Source: Dugong dugon
Taxonomy: Eukaryota; Chordata; Mammalia; Sirenia; Dugongidae
Assembly (NCBI GenBank): GCA_030035585.1
Contig: CM057462.1
Span: forward strand, 144,362,734 to 144,426,733
DNA length: 64,000 bases
Direction of reading: 5' to 3'
Notes under the pieces: model-generated
Told to the model about the DNA's origin: nothing
Seen by the model: only the letters and a program-made list of their open reading frames with translations
Database searches by the model: none
In this document: one piece after another, positions 38,832 through 51,493 of the stretch
Numbering within the stretch: the first letter of the stretch is position 1
Layout: each line of letters starts with the position of its first letter
Made by a program: the position numbers and the translations under genes

Positions 38832-39071
38832 TGTGACCACAGAGTCTGTAATACATTTTCTAACTCAATTGTGGGGGTTTGATTACTGATAGTTGTCAAG
38901 GCCCACCACTCCCTTTTTCTTTTAGCCCACATCTAGACAAGGTGTGTAAGAAAGCCTGCATGCTCCCTCCTTGTAGGAAGTTCAAACCACACAAGCTCTG
39001 GCCCATTTGGAAAACCCTCATTCTAGTCCCAATTCTTAACCATCATAAAACCCATGCCAGTTGCCTCTCCC
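38832..39071 (+). mobile_element. Probable ERV LTR, left part
   Basis: Begins near TGTGACCACAGAG and includes CCCATTTGGAAAACCC and CATAAAACCCATGCCAG, the style of a retroviral U3/R region. It is continued by 42278-42440 after the RTE insertion. Family and LTR boundaries are unassigned. The last 11 bases (39061-39071) are one copy of the RTE target duplication. Confidence 0.5.
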
Positions 39072-42000
39072 CCCGACACGTCTGGCAGTTTGTCATACTG
39101 TGGGGGCTTGTATGTTGCTGTGATGCTGGAAGCTATGCCACCGGTATTCATATACCAGTAGGGTCACCCATGGTGGACAGGTTTCAGCTGAGCTTCTAGA
39201 CTAAGACAAACTAGGAAGAAGGACCCAGCTGTCTACTTCTGAAAAAAATTAGCTGGTGAAAACCTTATGATAGCAGTGGAACACTGTCTGATATAGTGAC
39301 AGAAGATGAGCCCTCAGGTTGGAAGACACTCAAAAGACGACTGGGGAAGAGCTGCCTCCTCAAAGTAGAGTCGACCTTAAAGACGTGGATGGAGTCAAGC
39401 TTTCAGGACCTTCATTTGCTGATGTGGCATGACTCAAAATGAGAAGAAACAGCTGCAAACATCCATTAATAATCAAGACCTGGAATGTACTAAGTATGAA
39501 TCTAGGAAAATTGGAAGTGAAAAATGAAATGGAATGCATAAAAATTGGTATCCTAGGCCTCAGTGGGTTGAAATGGACTGGTATTTGTGATTTTGAATTG
39601 GACAATCTTATGGTCTACTATGCCAGGAATGATAAGTTGAAGAGAAATGGTGTTGCATTCATCCTCAAAAAGAACATTTCAAAATCTATCCTGAAGTACA
39701 ATGCTGTCAGTGATAGAATAATATTCATACTCCTACAAGGAAGACCAGTTAATACAACCATTATTCAAATTTATGCACCAACCACTAAGGCCAAAGATGA
39801 AGAAATTGAAGAATTTTACCAATTTCTGCAGGCTGAAATTGATTGAACATGCAGTCAGGATGTGCCGATAATTGCTGGTGATTAGGATGAGAAAGTTGAA
39901 AACAAAGAAGAGGGATTGGTAGTTGGAAAATATGGCCTTGGTGATAGAATCGATACCGGAGATCACATGATGGAATTTTGCAAGACCAACGACTTCTTCA
40001 TTACAAATACCTTTTTTCACCAACATAAATGGTGACTGTACACGTAGACCTCACCAGATGGAATAAACAGGAATTAAATCAACTACACCTGTGGGAAGAG
40101 ACGATGGAAAAGCTCAGTATCATTATCCAGAGAGGCCAGAGGCCAACTGCAGATCAGACCATCAATTACTCATATGCAAGTTCAAACTGAAACTGAAGAA
40201 AATTAGAACAAGTCCACAAGAGCCAAAATAAGACCTTGAGTACATCCCACCTGAATTTAGAGACCATCTCAAGAATAGATTTGACTTGTTGAACACCAAT
40301 GACGGAAGACCAGACAAGTCATGGAATGGCGTCAAGGACATCATACATGAAGAAAGCAAGAGGTCATTAAAAAGACAGGAGAGAAAGAAAAGACAAAAAT
40401 GGATGTCAGAACAGACTCTGAAACTTGCTTTTGAACATCAAATTACTAAAACAAATGGAAGAAATGAAGTGAAAGAGCTGAAGAGAAGATTTAAAAGGGC
40501 AGCTCAAGAAGACAAAGTAAAGTATTATGATGACATGTCCTAAGACCTGCAGTTAGAAAACCAGAATGGAAGAACATGCTCAGTATTTCTCAAGCTGAAA
40601 GAACTGAAGAAAAAATTCAAGCCTCGAGTAGTAAATTGGAGGATTCTACGGGGAAAATATTAAACAACGCAGGAAGCATCAAAAGAAGATGGAAGGAATA
40701 CACAGAGTCACTATACCAAAAATAAATGATCGACGTTCAACCATTTCAGGAAGTAACATATGATTAGGAACTGATGATACTGAAGGAAGAAGTCCAAGCT
40801 GCCCTGAAGGCATTAGCGAAAAACAAGGCTCCAGGAACTGACGGAATACCAAATGAGATGTTTCAACAAACGGATGAAGCGCTGGAAGTGCCTATGCCAA
40901 GAAATTTGGAAGACAGCTACCCGGCCAACCGACTGGAAGAGATCCATATTTATGCCCATTCCCAAGAAAGGTGATCCAACCGAATGCAGAAATTATTGAA
41001 CAATATCCTTAACATCACACACAAGTAAAATTTTGCTGAAGTTCATTCAAAAGTGGCTGTAGCAGAATATCAACAGGGAACTGCCAGAAATTCAAGCTGA
41101 ATTCAGAAGAGGACGTGGAACCAGGGATATCATTGCTGATGTCAGAGGGATCCTGGCTGAAAGCAGAGAATACCAGAAAGATGTTTACCTGTGTTTTATT
41201 GACTATGCAAAGGCATTCGACTGTGGGGATCATAACAAATTTTGGATAACATTGCAAAGAATGGGAATTCCAGAACACTTAATTGTGCTCATGAGGAATC
41301 TGTACATAGATCATGAGGCAGTCATTGAAACAGAACAATGGGATACTGCATGGTTTAAAGGTGTGTATCAGGGTTGTATCCTCTCACCATACCTATTCAA
41401 TCTGTATACTGAGCAAATAATCCAAGAAGCTGTACTATATGAAGAAGAACAGGGCATCAGGATTGGAGGAAGACTCATTAACAACCTGCGTTATTCAGAT
41501 GACATAACCTTGCTTAATGAAAGTGAAGAGGACTTGAAGCATTTACTGATGAAGATCAAAGACCACAGCCTTTCAGTATGGATTACACCTTAAAATAAAG
41601 AAAACAAAAATCCTCACAAGTGGACCAATAAGCAACATCATGATAAATGGAGAAAAGATTGAGTTTGTCGAGGATTTCATTTTCCTTGGATCCACAATCA
41701 ACACCCACGGAAGCAGCAGTCAAGCAATTAAAAGACACATTGATTGGGAAAATCTGCTGCAAAAGACCTCTTTACAGTGTTGAAAGGCAAAGATGTCACC
41801 TTGAGGACTAAATGCTCCTGACCCAAGCCATGGTGTTTTCAATCTCCTCATATGCATATGAAAGCTGGACGATGAATAAGAAAGATGGAAGAAGAATTGA
41901 TGCCTTTGAGTTGTGGTGTTGGGGAAGAATACTGAATACACCATGGACTGCGAAAAGAACAAACAAATCTGTCTGGGAAAAAGTACAACCAGAATGCTCC

Positions 42001-42277
42001 TTAGAAGTAAGGGTGGTGAGACGATGTCTCACATACTTTGGACATGTAATCAGGAGGAATCAGTCCCTGGAGAAAGACATCTTGCTTGGTAAAGTAGAGG
42101 GTCAGTGAAAAAGAGATAGACCCTCAGCGAGATGGATTGACACAGTGGCTGCAACAATGGGTTAAAGCATAGCAACAATTGTGAGGATGGCTCAAGATAG
42201 GGCAGTGTTTTGTTCTGCTGTGCATAGGGTCACTAGGAGTCAGAACCAACTCGACGGCACCTAACAAAAACAACAAT
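39072..42277 (+). pseudogene. Near full-length RTE (BovB-type) LINE, inactive
   Basis: RTE elements encode a single endonuclease-RT protein. The 5' UTR is 39072-39435. The coding region starts at the ATG at 39439 with endonuclease motif KTWNVLSMN. The frame reads 135 codons to TGA near 39844, and the GDxN catalytic box just after has become GD-stop-DE (39878-39890). Later pieces: endonuclease end to linker 40286-40543, RT start 40774-40974 (KAPGTDGIPNEMF), RT core 41252-41593 with catalytic YSDD at 41492, C-terminus 41812-42108. The 3' tail is GACGGCACCTAACAAAAACAAC. Target duplications: TTGCCTCTCCC at 39061 and TTGCCCCTCCC at 42278, 10 of 11. It sits inside an LTR that sits inside ERVL. It is the best reference for the other RTE fragments here. 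Confidence 0.95.
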
Positions 42278-42440
42278 TTGCCCCTCCCTTCTCTTGCAAG
42301 CTGTTTTTGAGACCTGTTTGGAAACAGAAACTGCTGGCCTAAGAAAGCACCATTATGTGAATAATATATATTTTCTTACTCTCTTGGAGAGTGTGTGCTG
42401 TCATCAAGATTGATATCTCAACTGATTTTTGGTGTGGTGT
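42278..42440 (+). mobile_element. Probable ERV LTR, right part
   Basis: Continues 38832-39060 across the RTE: TTGCCCCTCCCTTCTCTTGC, then an AT-rich segment and CTTACTCTCTTGGAGAGTGTG, the look of an LTR R/U5 region. The first 11 bases are the second RTE target duplication copy. The exact 3' end is not resolved. Confidence 0.5.
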
Positions 42441-45000
42441 CCATCTAACCTTTTTGAGATGATCACTACAGAGCTGGTGAATACATTCTTTCCATCTCAA
42501 TCAAGGAAGACCAGAGAGAGTTCATATTAACATGGGAAGAAGAAAGTACGTACTTTTTTTGTTGCTCATGCTATGTTAACTCTTTTCCCTCTGTCAGGAT
42601 ATTTTCTAAAAGAACCAGGCTGTCTGGACATTCCAAAGATCATCATATTGGTCTACTATTTTGGTGAAACTATGTTAATCATACCACTTTAACAGGCTAG
42701 TGAATTGAAAATTTTGGTAAGACACATGCTTTCCAGAGGATGGACTGAAAACCTTATGAAGATTCTTAGTTCTATGGTCTGCTGCCTGTTCAGATATCTG
42801 CTCTAAAGCAAAGGATATATTATTATATCTTACAGCTTCTACTACCTAGAAAAAAAGCACAATGCCAGCTGTGTCTCCTTGGGTTCTAGAATAAGCATAT
42901 TTATCTCTGGGATATACTACCGTTTCACAGAAGGCCGCCAGCTTTGAGTGGGTCAGAACATTCATAGGAGTGGTATAAGAAGAATCTCTCATAGGAAAAG
43001 ATCCCATGTGGAGTTTATGATGAGCTACAATATGAGATTCACAACCCAGAATTTTCAACAAGTACACAGCATTTGAAAAACACATGCAACGTCTGACCAT
43101 GGGTTGTCAAGACCACATGACCATCTCCTTAATGAGTGAGATTATGTCAGACTCAACAAGTCATAAACTTGAATAGGTCCAGCAGCAATCCATTTGAGCT
43201 TTTCCAGAGGATAAACATAAACTTCATAAGCAAGTGGCACAGATTCCCATGTCACCTATCAATGTTGCACTTGTACTTTCCTCTTAGATTTCATTTACAG
43301 CAACACAAGGGCGAGGGAAGACCAACTTACATAAGAGGAAAATAACCAAGCTGGATTCACATAAGGCTTAGATAAATGTTTGTGTACAAGCTGAAAACAG
43401 GCTGCTGTTGTACCGCCAACCCAATCAGGGGGCCCCTGAAAGAGAAATCCTCCCTATGGGCAGGCTTCAAAAATAAATCCAGTCATATAGTGTGTGAAAA
43501 GAAAAGGCTCCAAGGATAACTCTTCGTCAGTGATAAATAGTTTGACTAGTTGGTCATAGGTTTGGAAGGAAAAAATGAGGAGTTTAGGGATAAGGAGATC
43601 TCGGGAAGAAACATGCAGATGAATAAACATTTTGCATCCACATTGTGAAAAACTTTATATTTCATATTTGTGCCTATCAGAGAGAGTTCAACATGGAAAA
43701 AACACAAAGGAACCAATTAGAGTGATTCAGTCACTCTAACTTCTGTCATCTGTCACCCCAGTGTTGACACATGGCTTCATGAAAAGAATAACAATGGTGA
43801 TAAAGATGCTGGCTGTGAATGGTCCCAACAGCATGTGCTCACATCCATCAAAGCTAATCTAGCTACTGCCACTGCCAAACATACAGCAATGGAGACCAAA
43901 GCAGAGTCCTTGCTTTGGCACCATCCATCAAGGATATCAAACAGTGATTTAGTGGGAAGTTATTCACCTCAGACCACTTCAACCCCGGAAACATTAGTGA
44001 TTCATCCTGGATGGAAGTGACACATATTCTGGGTGTGCAAGTGCCTTTTCTACCTACAACGATTAAATCAACACCATTATCTGATGGTGTACAGAGCATA
44101 TGATCCACTGACACCAGATTATGCCTAACATTTTCTTAAATTGGGGAAACTATTTTAAAGAGAAGGAGATTTTGCAGTAGGCATATGACCATGGAAACTA
44201 CTTTTCCAATAACAGTTTGCACCACTCAGAAACTGACAACTGAAAATTAATGGAACAGCCTTTGAAGGTACAGCTGATGTATCAGTTTAGAAATTGTATC
44301 ATGCAGGTAAATGATGCCATTGATGTTGTATTTACCCTAAATCGACATATTATATGGTGCTATATCTCCAGTAGGCAAAACACATGTGTCAAAAAAAAAA
44401 AAAAAAAACCAAGGAGTGGAATTAGGAGTGGTTCTGCTTACCATCACTTCTACTGAATCAACTGGGGGGAAGGTGTTTTGCTTCCCATTACTGTGCCTCT
44501 TGGATTTGTGAGTCTAGAGACATTGGTTCTCAGTGAGGAAAAGTTTCTACCAAGGGACAAAGAAGCAGGACCACTAATCTTTAAGTTATGTGTACTTTCC
44601 AGTTATTTTGTAATCCTTATGCCAAGATACCAGCTGCAAACCAAGGAATCACCAGCATGGTAGAGCATAGTGAGAAATAGGGCTTCTGTCATACAATGAG
44701 GATAGAGAAGAATACATTTGATCCACTTGGGTGTCACTTGGTACTTCTCTGCCCAATTTTTGTGGTAAAAGCTGTCGTGAGTTGACTAGGAGCTCACACA
44801 ACTCTAGGATTAGCATCAAGGTAGGCCTCCAGGTAAGTCACCTAGACAAGCAGAGGTCCTAGATAAGGGTGAGAGGAATCTAAAATAGGTATTAGAGGAG
44901 GACAATAGTAAGCATCAATTGCAATCATGAGACTAGCAGTAGTAGGAGTTAGAGTTACTTCAATTCCCTGTTCTCTTATAAACTTTCTTAGAGAATGGGA
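42441..45000 (+). pseudogene. ERVL pol remnant, RT to integrase and downstream
   Basis: Resumes the ERVL RT interrupted at 38831. Short matches in shifting frames include a LVNTFF-like block near 42475, VRHMLSRGW near 42720 and KAASFEW near 42930 (end of RT/start of RNase H). An integrase-like segment with AMETKAESLLWH and SYSP lies at 43880-43970. Non-coding homology to the 3' part of ERVL internal sequence follows near 44530-44720. An A run interrupts at 44391-44408. Frameshifts and stops are frequent; the integrase and RT are dead. No 3' LTR was recognised after it. Confidence 0.65.
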
Positions 45001-45812
45001 CCAACTAAAAACCAGAAGCTTTTCCCAGAAAAGGTAAAATTATTAGGTGAAGCAAGTGTATCTAAATGGTGCAAGAGATGGACTCCATTAGATGCTATGT
45101 TACATCATCCAGATCCATCCACTTTTGCAACCCAGATACTCATTCCCTTATCTGTCATTTCACAGTCAATTAAGTATATTATTTTAATATGGAATATCTT
45201 GTTTTAGGTGAACATATGTTACTTCCTATTAATCATGCCTCCCTTTTCAAATCTTTTTAAAAATCACTCATTTAATAATACTTTCTTGCATTAATAATTC
45301 ATTTTTAAGGATTAATGATATGCTTAACAATTTAATTGACATATCTATCTTCCTTTCCATTTACTAAATCAAAAATATATTTGTCTATTTATGGTTATCT
45401 ATTATTTCTTTGACTTCCTCTGATTCTCTAGAGATTATCAATCTTTATAAGTTCAGGAAGTCTAGGAGATAAGCTAATTTACAGAAGTTATGGGAAACTT
45501 GGTATCACTTTTTAAGTTCTCACCTAAATCACATTCATTCATTTGGAGCCCACACTGATTCACTGAGTTATAGTCATACTTGCAAAACTGATTCAATCTT
45601 TATCAGTTTCTGCCTCAGTCTCTAATCTTAATATTTAACTGAGCACTCTCCTTAATATTCTAAATAGAGTTCTGTCCAGTCATCATATTTCTGTTGCCCT
45701 GCTGCACTCAAACAATTCTAAAATAATGCCCATCTTCCTATTGCTGTTGTTCATATATATTTAAAAATTCTAAAACTTTTCTTTGTACCCAGTCTCAGTT
45801 TCTTGGTTCTTC
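45001..45812. other. No recognisable feature
   Basis: AT-rich. The 70-codon frame at 44995 has no known motif. Confidence 0.5.
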
Positions 45813-46321
45813 TGTCAAAGATTGAATTGCGTCCCCCAAAAATATGTGCAGCAATTTGGCTAAACCATGATTTCTAGTAATGTACGATTGTCTACCATTT
45901 TGTCACCTGATGTGATTTCCCTATGTATTGTAAATCCTATCACTATGATGTTAATGAGATGGATTAACAGCAGTTATATTGATGAGATCTTCAAGATTAG
46001 ATAGTGTTTTAAGCAGATCTCTTTTGAGATATAAAAGAGAGAAGGGAGCAGAGAGACGGGGAACTTCATACCACCAAGAAAGCAGTGCCAGGAGCAGAGT
46101 GAGTCCTTTGGACCTGGGGTTCCTGTGCGGAGAAGCTTCTAGTCCAGGGGAAGATTGATGACAAGGATCTTTCTCCAGAGCTGACAGAGAAAGCCTCCCC
46201 TTGGAGCTGATGCCCTGAATTTGGAATTCTAGTCTACTAGACTGTGAGAAAATAAATTTCTCTTTGTTAAAGCCATCCACTTGTGGTATTTCTGTTATAG
46301 CAGCAGTGGATGACTAAGATA
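45813..46321 (-). mobile_element. MaLR solo LTR, antisense
   Basis: Reverse complement of the MaLR LTR: TGTCAAAGATTGAATTGCG ... TCTGTTATAGCAGC ... GACTAAGATA. Flanking pentamers TCTTC and GCTTC match in 4 of 5. Unlike 33713, it continues past the antisense AATAAA to the full LTR end. Confidence 0.9.
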
Positions 46322-46326
46322 GCTTC

Positions 46327-46692
46327 TATAAGAAAATAACATAAAGTTAGTGGTTCTAAAGAATAGAAATTTATTCTCACAACTTTGGAGGCTATAAGTT
46401 TGAATTCAAGGTGTCGGCAGGGCTATGCTCTTTCCTTTTCTCTTTCAGCTTCTGGTTGTAGATGGACCCTCAGATACTATCTTTCCTTTTGTGTGACCCT
46501 GTTTCCATGTCTGTTATCCTCTTTTAAAAGACATTACTCAGAAGGAATTAGGGTTAAGACCCACCTTTTTGAGTATGAGCTCCTTTAGCTTCAGCAACAA
46601 CAAAAACCTACTTCCAAACAAGTTCACATTCACAGGTACAAGGGTTAAGATTTCAACATATCTTTTTGGGGGACATAATTCAACCCATAACA
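46327..46692 (+). mobile_element. MLT1-like MaLR LTR, 5' end unclear
   Basis: AGAAATTTATTCTCACAAC, GGTGTCGGCAGGGCTATGCTC, and the end GACATAATTCAACCCATAACA. Directly abuts the preceding antisense LTR. Confidence 0.8.
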
Positions 46693-47045
46693 GACTCTTT
46701 TGAAATTATGAGCTAAAATGCCATGCTCTTTCTTCTGCTATCCTTTAAAAATCAAATGGCTCACAATGTTTAAGAGTTGAATCCACAGTTATAAAAAATT
46801 TGATGTTCTCTAATATTTATTAACCTTCAACTATTAATGAAGAAATATTTGTCCATAGGAATTCTTTGATTGCAAACAAGGAAAAACAACTCAGGATAAT
46901 TAAGATAAACAAGAAAAGTGTTGACATTTTTTTCTTTTTTTAAATAAGTTATGAAATCAAAGTGAATAACCAGGCAACTGAAGACACAGGCACCAGCACA
47001 ACCCCATGATCATTAATATTAGAAATTCACATATGTTTTTCTAAG
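46693..47045. other. No recognisable feature
   Basis: Anonymous sequence. Confidence 0.45.
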
Positions 47046-47226
47046 GCCATGATTCTCTAAATGAAATCCCCAAGAATGAGCAGAAGCCTCAGTATGGCTT
47101 TGGAACACTTAAAAAATATAAATATTGGGCCCTCACTTCAGATCTACAGAATAAGCCACTCTGGGAGTGTGTTTTAGCAGTCCCTCCAGGTGATTCTGGT
47201 GCATGCCAACCTTTTAGAACCAACAT
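47046..47226 (+). mobile_element. MER5A-like hAT-Charlie non-autonomous transposon
   Basis: GGGCCCTCACTTCAGATCTAC, CTCTGGGAGTGTGTTTTAGC, CCCTCCAGGTGATTCTGGTG and the end CAACCTTTTAGAACCAACA follow the MER5A layout. Old DNA transposon, no coding capacity. Confidence 0.75.
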
Positions 47227-47957
47227 TCTAGGGCTCAACCATCAGTGCCACAGCTCCACCCAAGCGCAGCACCCAAATCTCTGTACTAAAGATTCAAATG
47301 CTTCAGAGAGAGAATCAGAGTGGCCACATAAATTTCAAATGTTTGCAATTGATATCCTCATCATTGTCACGATGGAAGAAGTGAAAGGAAATGATCTATA
47401 GCATGAGATTCTTCCGGGAAAAAATGATAAGCAAGCTAAGAGCAACCAAGCAAACAAATAAGCAAAGTCAAATCCTCATTTACAAATAAAGGAATGCTTT
47501 ACTGCCCAATGTGAATGTGATATAATATGATCAACTGAATGGCATACTATTTATATGCCATTTTGCAGTTTACAAAATGCTTTCACACACATCTCATTTA
47601 ATAAGCCTGAAGAGGAAACAAGTTATGTTTGTGTTGCATGACATTAATATCAGAGTTTTTAAGTAATCATGACATACATGCTTTCATATATCACTCTTTA
47701 GGAAAGATCAGTCTTAAAGAAAAAAAAAATTGTATAATGTCTAGAATAGTAAACCTAAGGGAATTCAAATAATGGCAATGGGCTAAATATTTCTTTCAAG
47801 TTTATTTGTTCTCACTTAACATCTTTATGATTTAGAATTTCTGGCTAATTATATTGCTATATTTATTTTAGTAAGTTCTTATATATGTTTTAACTGTATC
47901 AAAATGATGCCCAGACATGGTTGAAAATACAGACTAGAATGATCACATACATATCTT
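47227..47957. other. No recognisable feature
   Basis: Anonymous AT-rich sequence. Confidence 0.45.
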
Positions 47958-48176
47958 ATGGCTCCCTGGAATTTTTAGGCTGTAGCAGTGGTTAAGCTCT
48001 TGGCTGCTCACTAAAAGGTTGGCAGTTTGAAACACCCCAGTGGCTCTGAGGAAAGAAGACCTGGTGATCTGTTCCTATAAAACTTACAGCTTAGAAAACC
48101 TTATGGGGCAATCTATTCTGTCACGTGGGGTCGCTATGAGTCAGAATTGATTCCACTGCAGCTAATGACAGCAGGT
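47958..48176 (+). mobile_element. AfroSINE variant, sense
   Basis: TAGCAGTGGTTAAGCTCTTGG head, AAAAGGTTGGCAGTTTG, an extra central segment AACTTACAGCTTAG, tail GTCGCTATGAGTCAGAATTG. Confidence 0.8.
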
Positions 48177-48440
48177 TTGTTGTAGGGAATGAAATTTTTT
48201 CCAAGGAAAAGTTAAAAAAAAAAAAAAGGAAATGATGTGGAGGGAGAGCCATAAAAATAATAGGAAAGAATGTATTTGCCCGCTCATGCACTCAAATTTT
48301 AATATCTCTGAATTATACTTCATTTTGTTTTAATGCATTCATATATATTGGTTATATAAGACATTCATAAATTTAATGGTAACTTTTTAAACTCTTTATT
48401 TTGAAATAATTCTAGATTTACCAATAAGTTGCATACATAG

Positions 48441-48645
48441 TTATTGTTGTTACCTGCTCTCAAGTCAACTCCCAACTGATGGTGACCCCATTCACAAAAA
48501 TATCAAACCACTGTGATCCATAGGGTTTCCATTGGCTGATTTTTTGGAAGTAGATCACCAGGTCTTTCTTCCTAGTCTGTTAGTCTGGAAGCTTCACTGA
48601 AACCTTTTCAGCATCGTTGCAATACACTAGCCTCCACTGACATTT
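48441..48645 (-). mobile_element. RTE-core SINE, antisense, head-truncated
   Basis: Same type as 18504: tail TTATTGTTGTTACC, ATGGTGACCCCATTC, then the RTE-5'-UTR-like part AGTCTGGAAGCTTCACTG. The tRNA-like head is missing. Confidence 0.75.
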
Positions 48646-49800
48646 TGTTTGTTTTTTATTTTTCTTTTTGAATGCCTTAAATTTTTTTGTTGAAAGCAGA
48701 ATATATTGTGTAGGATAGTAGGTATTGAGGTTAAAATTTTTATGCGTGGAAATGGTTGCAACTTTCCTTCTGCTAAGCCTTTAGTTGAGGCATTTTTATT
48801 AGGAGTTAGGCTGGGTTTGAGATTTGTTCTTGCCATGATTATCCTCAGTATACCATAGTATTCACATTTAGGAGTACCTTGTGTCCAGGTTGGCTGGTGC
48901 TTTATCAGAGCAATGTTTGTTTAATTCTGAATTTTAGTTTTCCCTTTTTTGGTGTCTCAGAAAGAGTAATTTTGTAGGCTCTGCTTCCCCTCTATACTTA
49001 TTCTAGCATTATTGTGAGCTTATTTGTATTTAAAACTTTCTAACTAGGTAGTGGTTTGTGGTGGCAATGCAGTCTCTGTTCTTGTATTTAAGGCTCAGTT
49101 TCAGGCATGCACCATACTCCTGGCTCCTGGGGTTTTGTCTTCTTGTTTCTCCTTCTCCTCCCCTGTCAAAAGTTTTGGGGTCAGTTCTTAATTCTGTCCC
49201 TCCCCCGGAGTGAAGTTTGCCCCAGCCACATTGCATTCCTACAGATGCAATGAGTGTTCACCAATGCACTAAACCCAGCAATGTTGTCTTTCTCCTGTTC
49301 AGAGATTTTTCTTTTTTTTAAATTTTTTTCTGTGTAGTCCCAGGAGTGTTCATGGAGAAAGTGCAATTCCTGTGGTACAAAAGGGATTGGAACTTTGTCC
49401 TTTACCAGCTTGTGAGCTATTTAGTTGACCCTACTTCTTGTTGTCTGGTCACATCTACCTCAGTTGGGTGCCTTAGCACCTCCTCTCTTTTTTTATGTAC
49501 AGTTTCTCCTTACGTTTAGGGAGAGTTTATTCTGTGGTCATAGTTTTCCAATAGGTTCAAAAAAGTCATGAACTTGAAGTTAGTCCAGTTCTGTTTTGTT
49601 GTAAAGTTGAGAGGGACACTCATTCCAGTTTTCTACATCTGGGGAAGGAAACTGGAGATGCAGAGGTTAATTGTAAGTCAACAAATACTGCAAGTGTATA
49701 TAATCTATATTACAGATGGAATTTGAATCAAGACACTGAAGGCAGTTACAAAAACCTTTCATAAAGTGGTATCACCATCTATTTTCTTTGGGAAAGATCG
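48646..49800. other. Unclassified, T-rich; possible old L1 3' UTR antisense
   Basis: T-rich on the plus strand with segments such as AAAAGTTTTGGGGTCAG. I cannot assign it. The minus-strand frames at 48836 and 49236 are not recognised. Confidence 0.4.
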
Positions 49801-49809
49801 ATTCTTTAT
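49801..49809. repeat. Target-site duplication, 3' side of the PRAME retrocopy
   Basis: ATTCTTTAT on the plus strand, identical to 51494-51502. Confidence 0.65.
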
Positions 49810-49860
49810 TTCTTTTCTTTTTTTTTTTTTTTTTTTGACTTTAAAAAAAGGAAATTTATT
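49810..49860 (-). terminator. Poly(A) tail and AATAAA of the retrocopied mRNA
   Basis: Plus strand shows a T-rich tract at 49810-49836 (minus-strand poly(A)). TTTATT at 49855-49860 is AATAAA on the minus strand, 18 nt before the tail. Confidence 0.7.
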
Positions 49861-50410
49861 CTCTCAGAGTTTAAGAGACTAGAAGTCTAAACTCAAGGTG
49901 CCAGCCACAGGGGAAGGCCCTTTCTCTCTGCCAGTTTTGAGGGATGGTCTCTGTCTCCTTTCAACATCTGAGGACCTGGCATTCCTTGGAGATCTCCATG
50001 TGTCTTGGCATCAATCTTCCCCTGGGTCTAGGATAGTCTCAGCACAGGGACTCCAGGTCCGAAGAGATGCACTCCACTACCAGCTCTTCTTTCTTGGTGA
50101 TATTCAGTTCCTCCCTCTCTGCTTCTCATTCCTTTTATCTCTTGTAAGATAAACAGTGTGACTCAATCAAGGGTGTGACTTCAGTAAGGACGGTGAGTTG
50201 GGATGCATTCAACCCTAATCCTGCCTCCTTAACACAACAAACATAACCTTATCCTCGTTAAAATAATGAACATAACCTAAACCTGCCTCCTGAACATAAT
50301 AAACACAAGCCATTCACAAATGGGATTATAACCACAGACAGATGTTACAATTTACAATACATCACAGAAAGTAAGTTAATTACTTCTGATTGCAAAATAC
50401 GGGAGAATCA
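49837..50410 (+). mobile_element. MaLR LTR, 5'-truncated, serving as 3' UTR of the retrocopy on the minus strand
   Basis: Sense LTR on plus: GGAAATTTATTCTCTCAGAG, CTTTTATCTCTTGTAAGAT, then a diverged 3' part to about 50410. The first ~30 bp of the LTR are missing, exactly where the poly(T) begins, and at the same LTR position as the break at 34187. Confidence 0.8.
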
Positions 50411-50419
50411 CATCACAGG

Positions 50420-51493
50420 TACAGGTGCTGTCACTAAACAAAAAGGTAGAATTGGGCTACCCTAACTCCTGAATTATCAGCGTCAGCTGAGCCAGATATA
50501 TTCGAAGATTTCCCAGGTTGAGGGTACCTTAGATGCCCACATAACACTCCAGAGGGACAGGAAACAGTTCAAGTCTGAACTTGCTCAGCAGGACAGTGTG
50601 CTGCAGCAGGTTCTCCAGGGCTGCCATGGAGACTGGGTTTCCACAGCAGCTGAAGGTGGTGAGCTGGGAGCAGTGGCCCAGAGCAGGCAAGTTGGCAGTG
50701 AGCTGATAGTCCATGATCCCACTGCCATTTAATTCCAGACTTCCAGATGGTGGAGGGTGGCTGAGGTTCTTTCTAGCAGAACTTGGAGCAACTCAGGGCT
50801 TAAACCCATCATGTTGACATCACTCAAATTAAGGTACTTTAGGTGGCTGGTGTTCAGGTGTGTCGACAGGTGTGTCAAGTCAGACTCCAAAAGCAAGCAA
50901 TTAGTTATCAAGAGGATCACCAAAGGGATCTTCAGGCACCTGAGCATCTGGTCTAGGTGGCCTTTCAGGAAGAAGACAGAGTCCAGGCGAAGCTCTTGGA
51001 GCTGGTGCAGACTGAGTTGCTGAGAGGTGAATTGGGAAACTAGCTTTACTTCCTCCGCCGCCCAGGGAATGAAGGAATTCATGATGTTGTGAGAAAGACT
51101 AACTTGGCTCAGATTAACCATCTGCCTCAAGTGAGGAGAAAACCTGGCCAGGGTGGACAAGTACCAGGAGCCATTCACTTCCACCTCCTGGATACAGTCC
51201 AGCTGCACCATTTTCAGAATCTTCCTAATATGTAGGAGTGACATATCAACAATCTCCAGCTTCCTACAGCACAGGGGTGGTGATCTTTTCCCTGCTTGAC
51301 CCTGTTAATGAAGAACCTGAGGAATTTATCCAGGGTGGCTTTCTTGAGGCACAGGTCTTCTATGACCACCTCCATAGGTACCAAGAGCTGCTCTCTCCCT
51401 TCCTTGAATCGTCCACTTTTCATCTCTTAGTCTTAGGCTCCTGGAATGAGTGCACAGAGGACCTGTCCCGGGTTCCAGACCATATCTTCCTGA
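50420..51493 (-). pseudogene. PRAME-family processed pseudogene
   Basis: PRAME-family proteins are leucine-rich-repeat substrate receptors for cullin-2 ubiquitin ligases, expressed mainly in germ line. The minus strand shows a FRKIWSG-like segment at the 5' limit and IEDLCLKKATLDKFLRFF near 51370. A one-base shift near 51270 is followed by CCRKLEIVDMSLL and the long frame 51244-50729 (LRR core: LQELRLDSVFFLKGHLDQML, ITNCLLLESDLTHL, LKYLNLSDVNM). After a frameshift at about 50730 comes GIMDYQLTANLPALGHCSQL, then FSCCGNPVSMAALENLL. A TAA at 50529 lies within the last ~20-30 residues. About 1.07 kb of continuous homology without an intron, a poly(A) tail and target duplications indicate a retrocopy. 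The N-terminal portion is absent (5' truncation). Confidence 0.88.

Noticed and set aside
42846..43100. Minus-strand 84-codon frame as a host exon
   Set aside because: The plus strand here carries degenerate ERVL pol (KAASFEW near 42930), which explains the sequence.
50729..51244. Functional PRAME gene (171-codon frame)
   Set aside because: Frameshifts near 51270 and 50730, a stop at 50529, missing N-terminal part, poly(A) tail and target duplications mark it as a retropseudogene.
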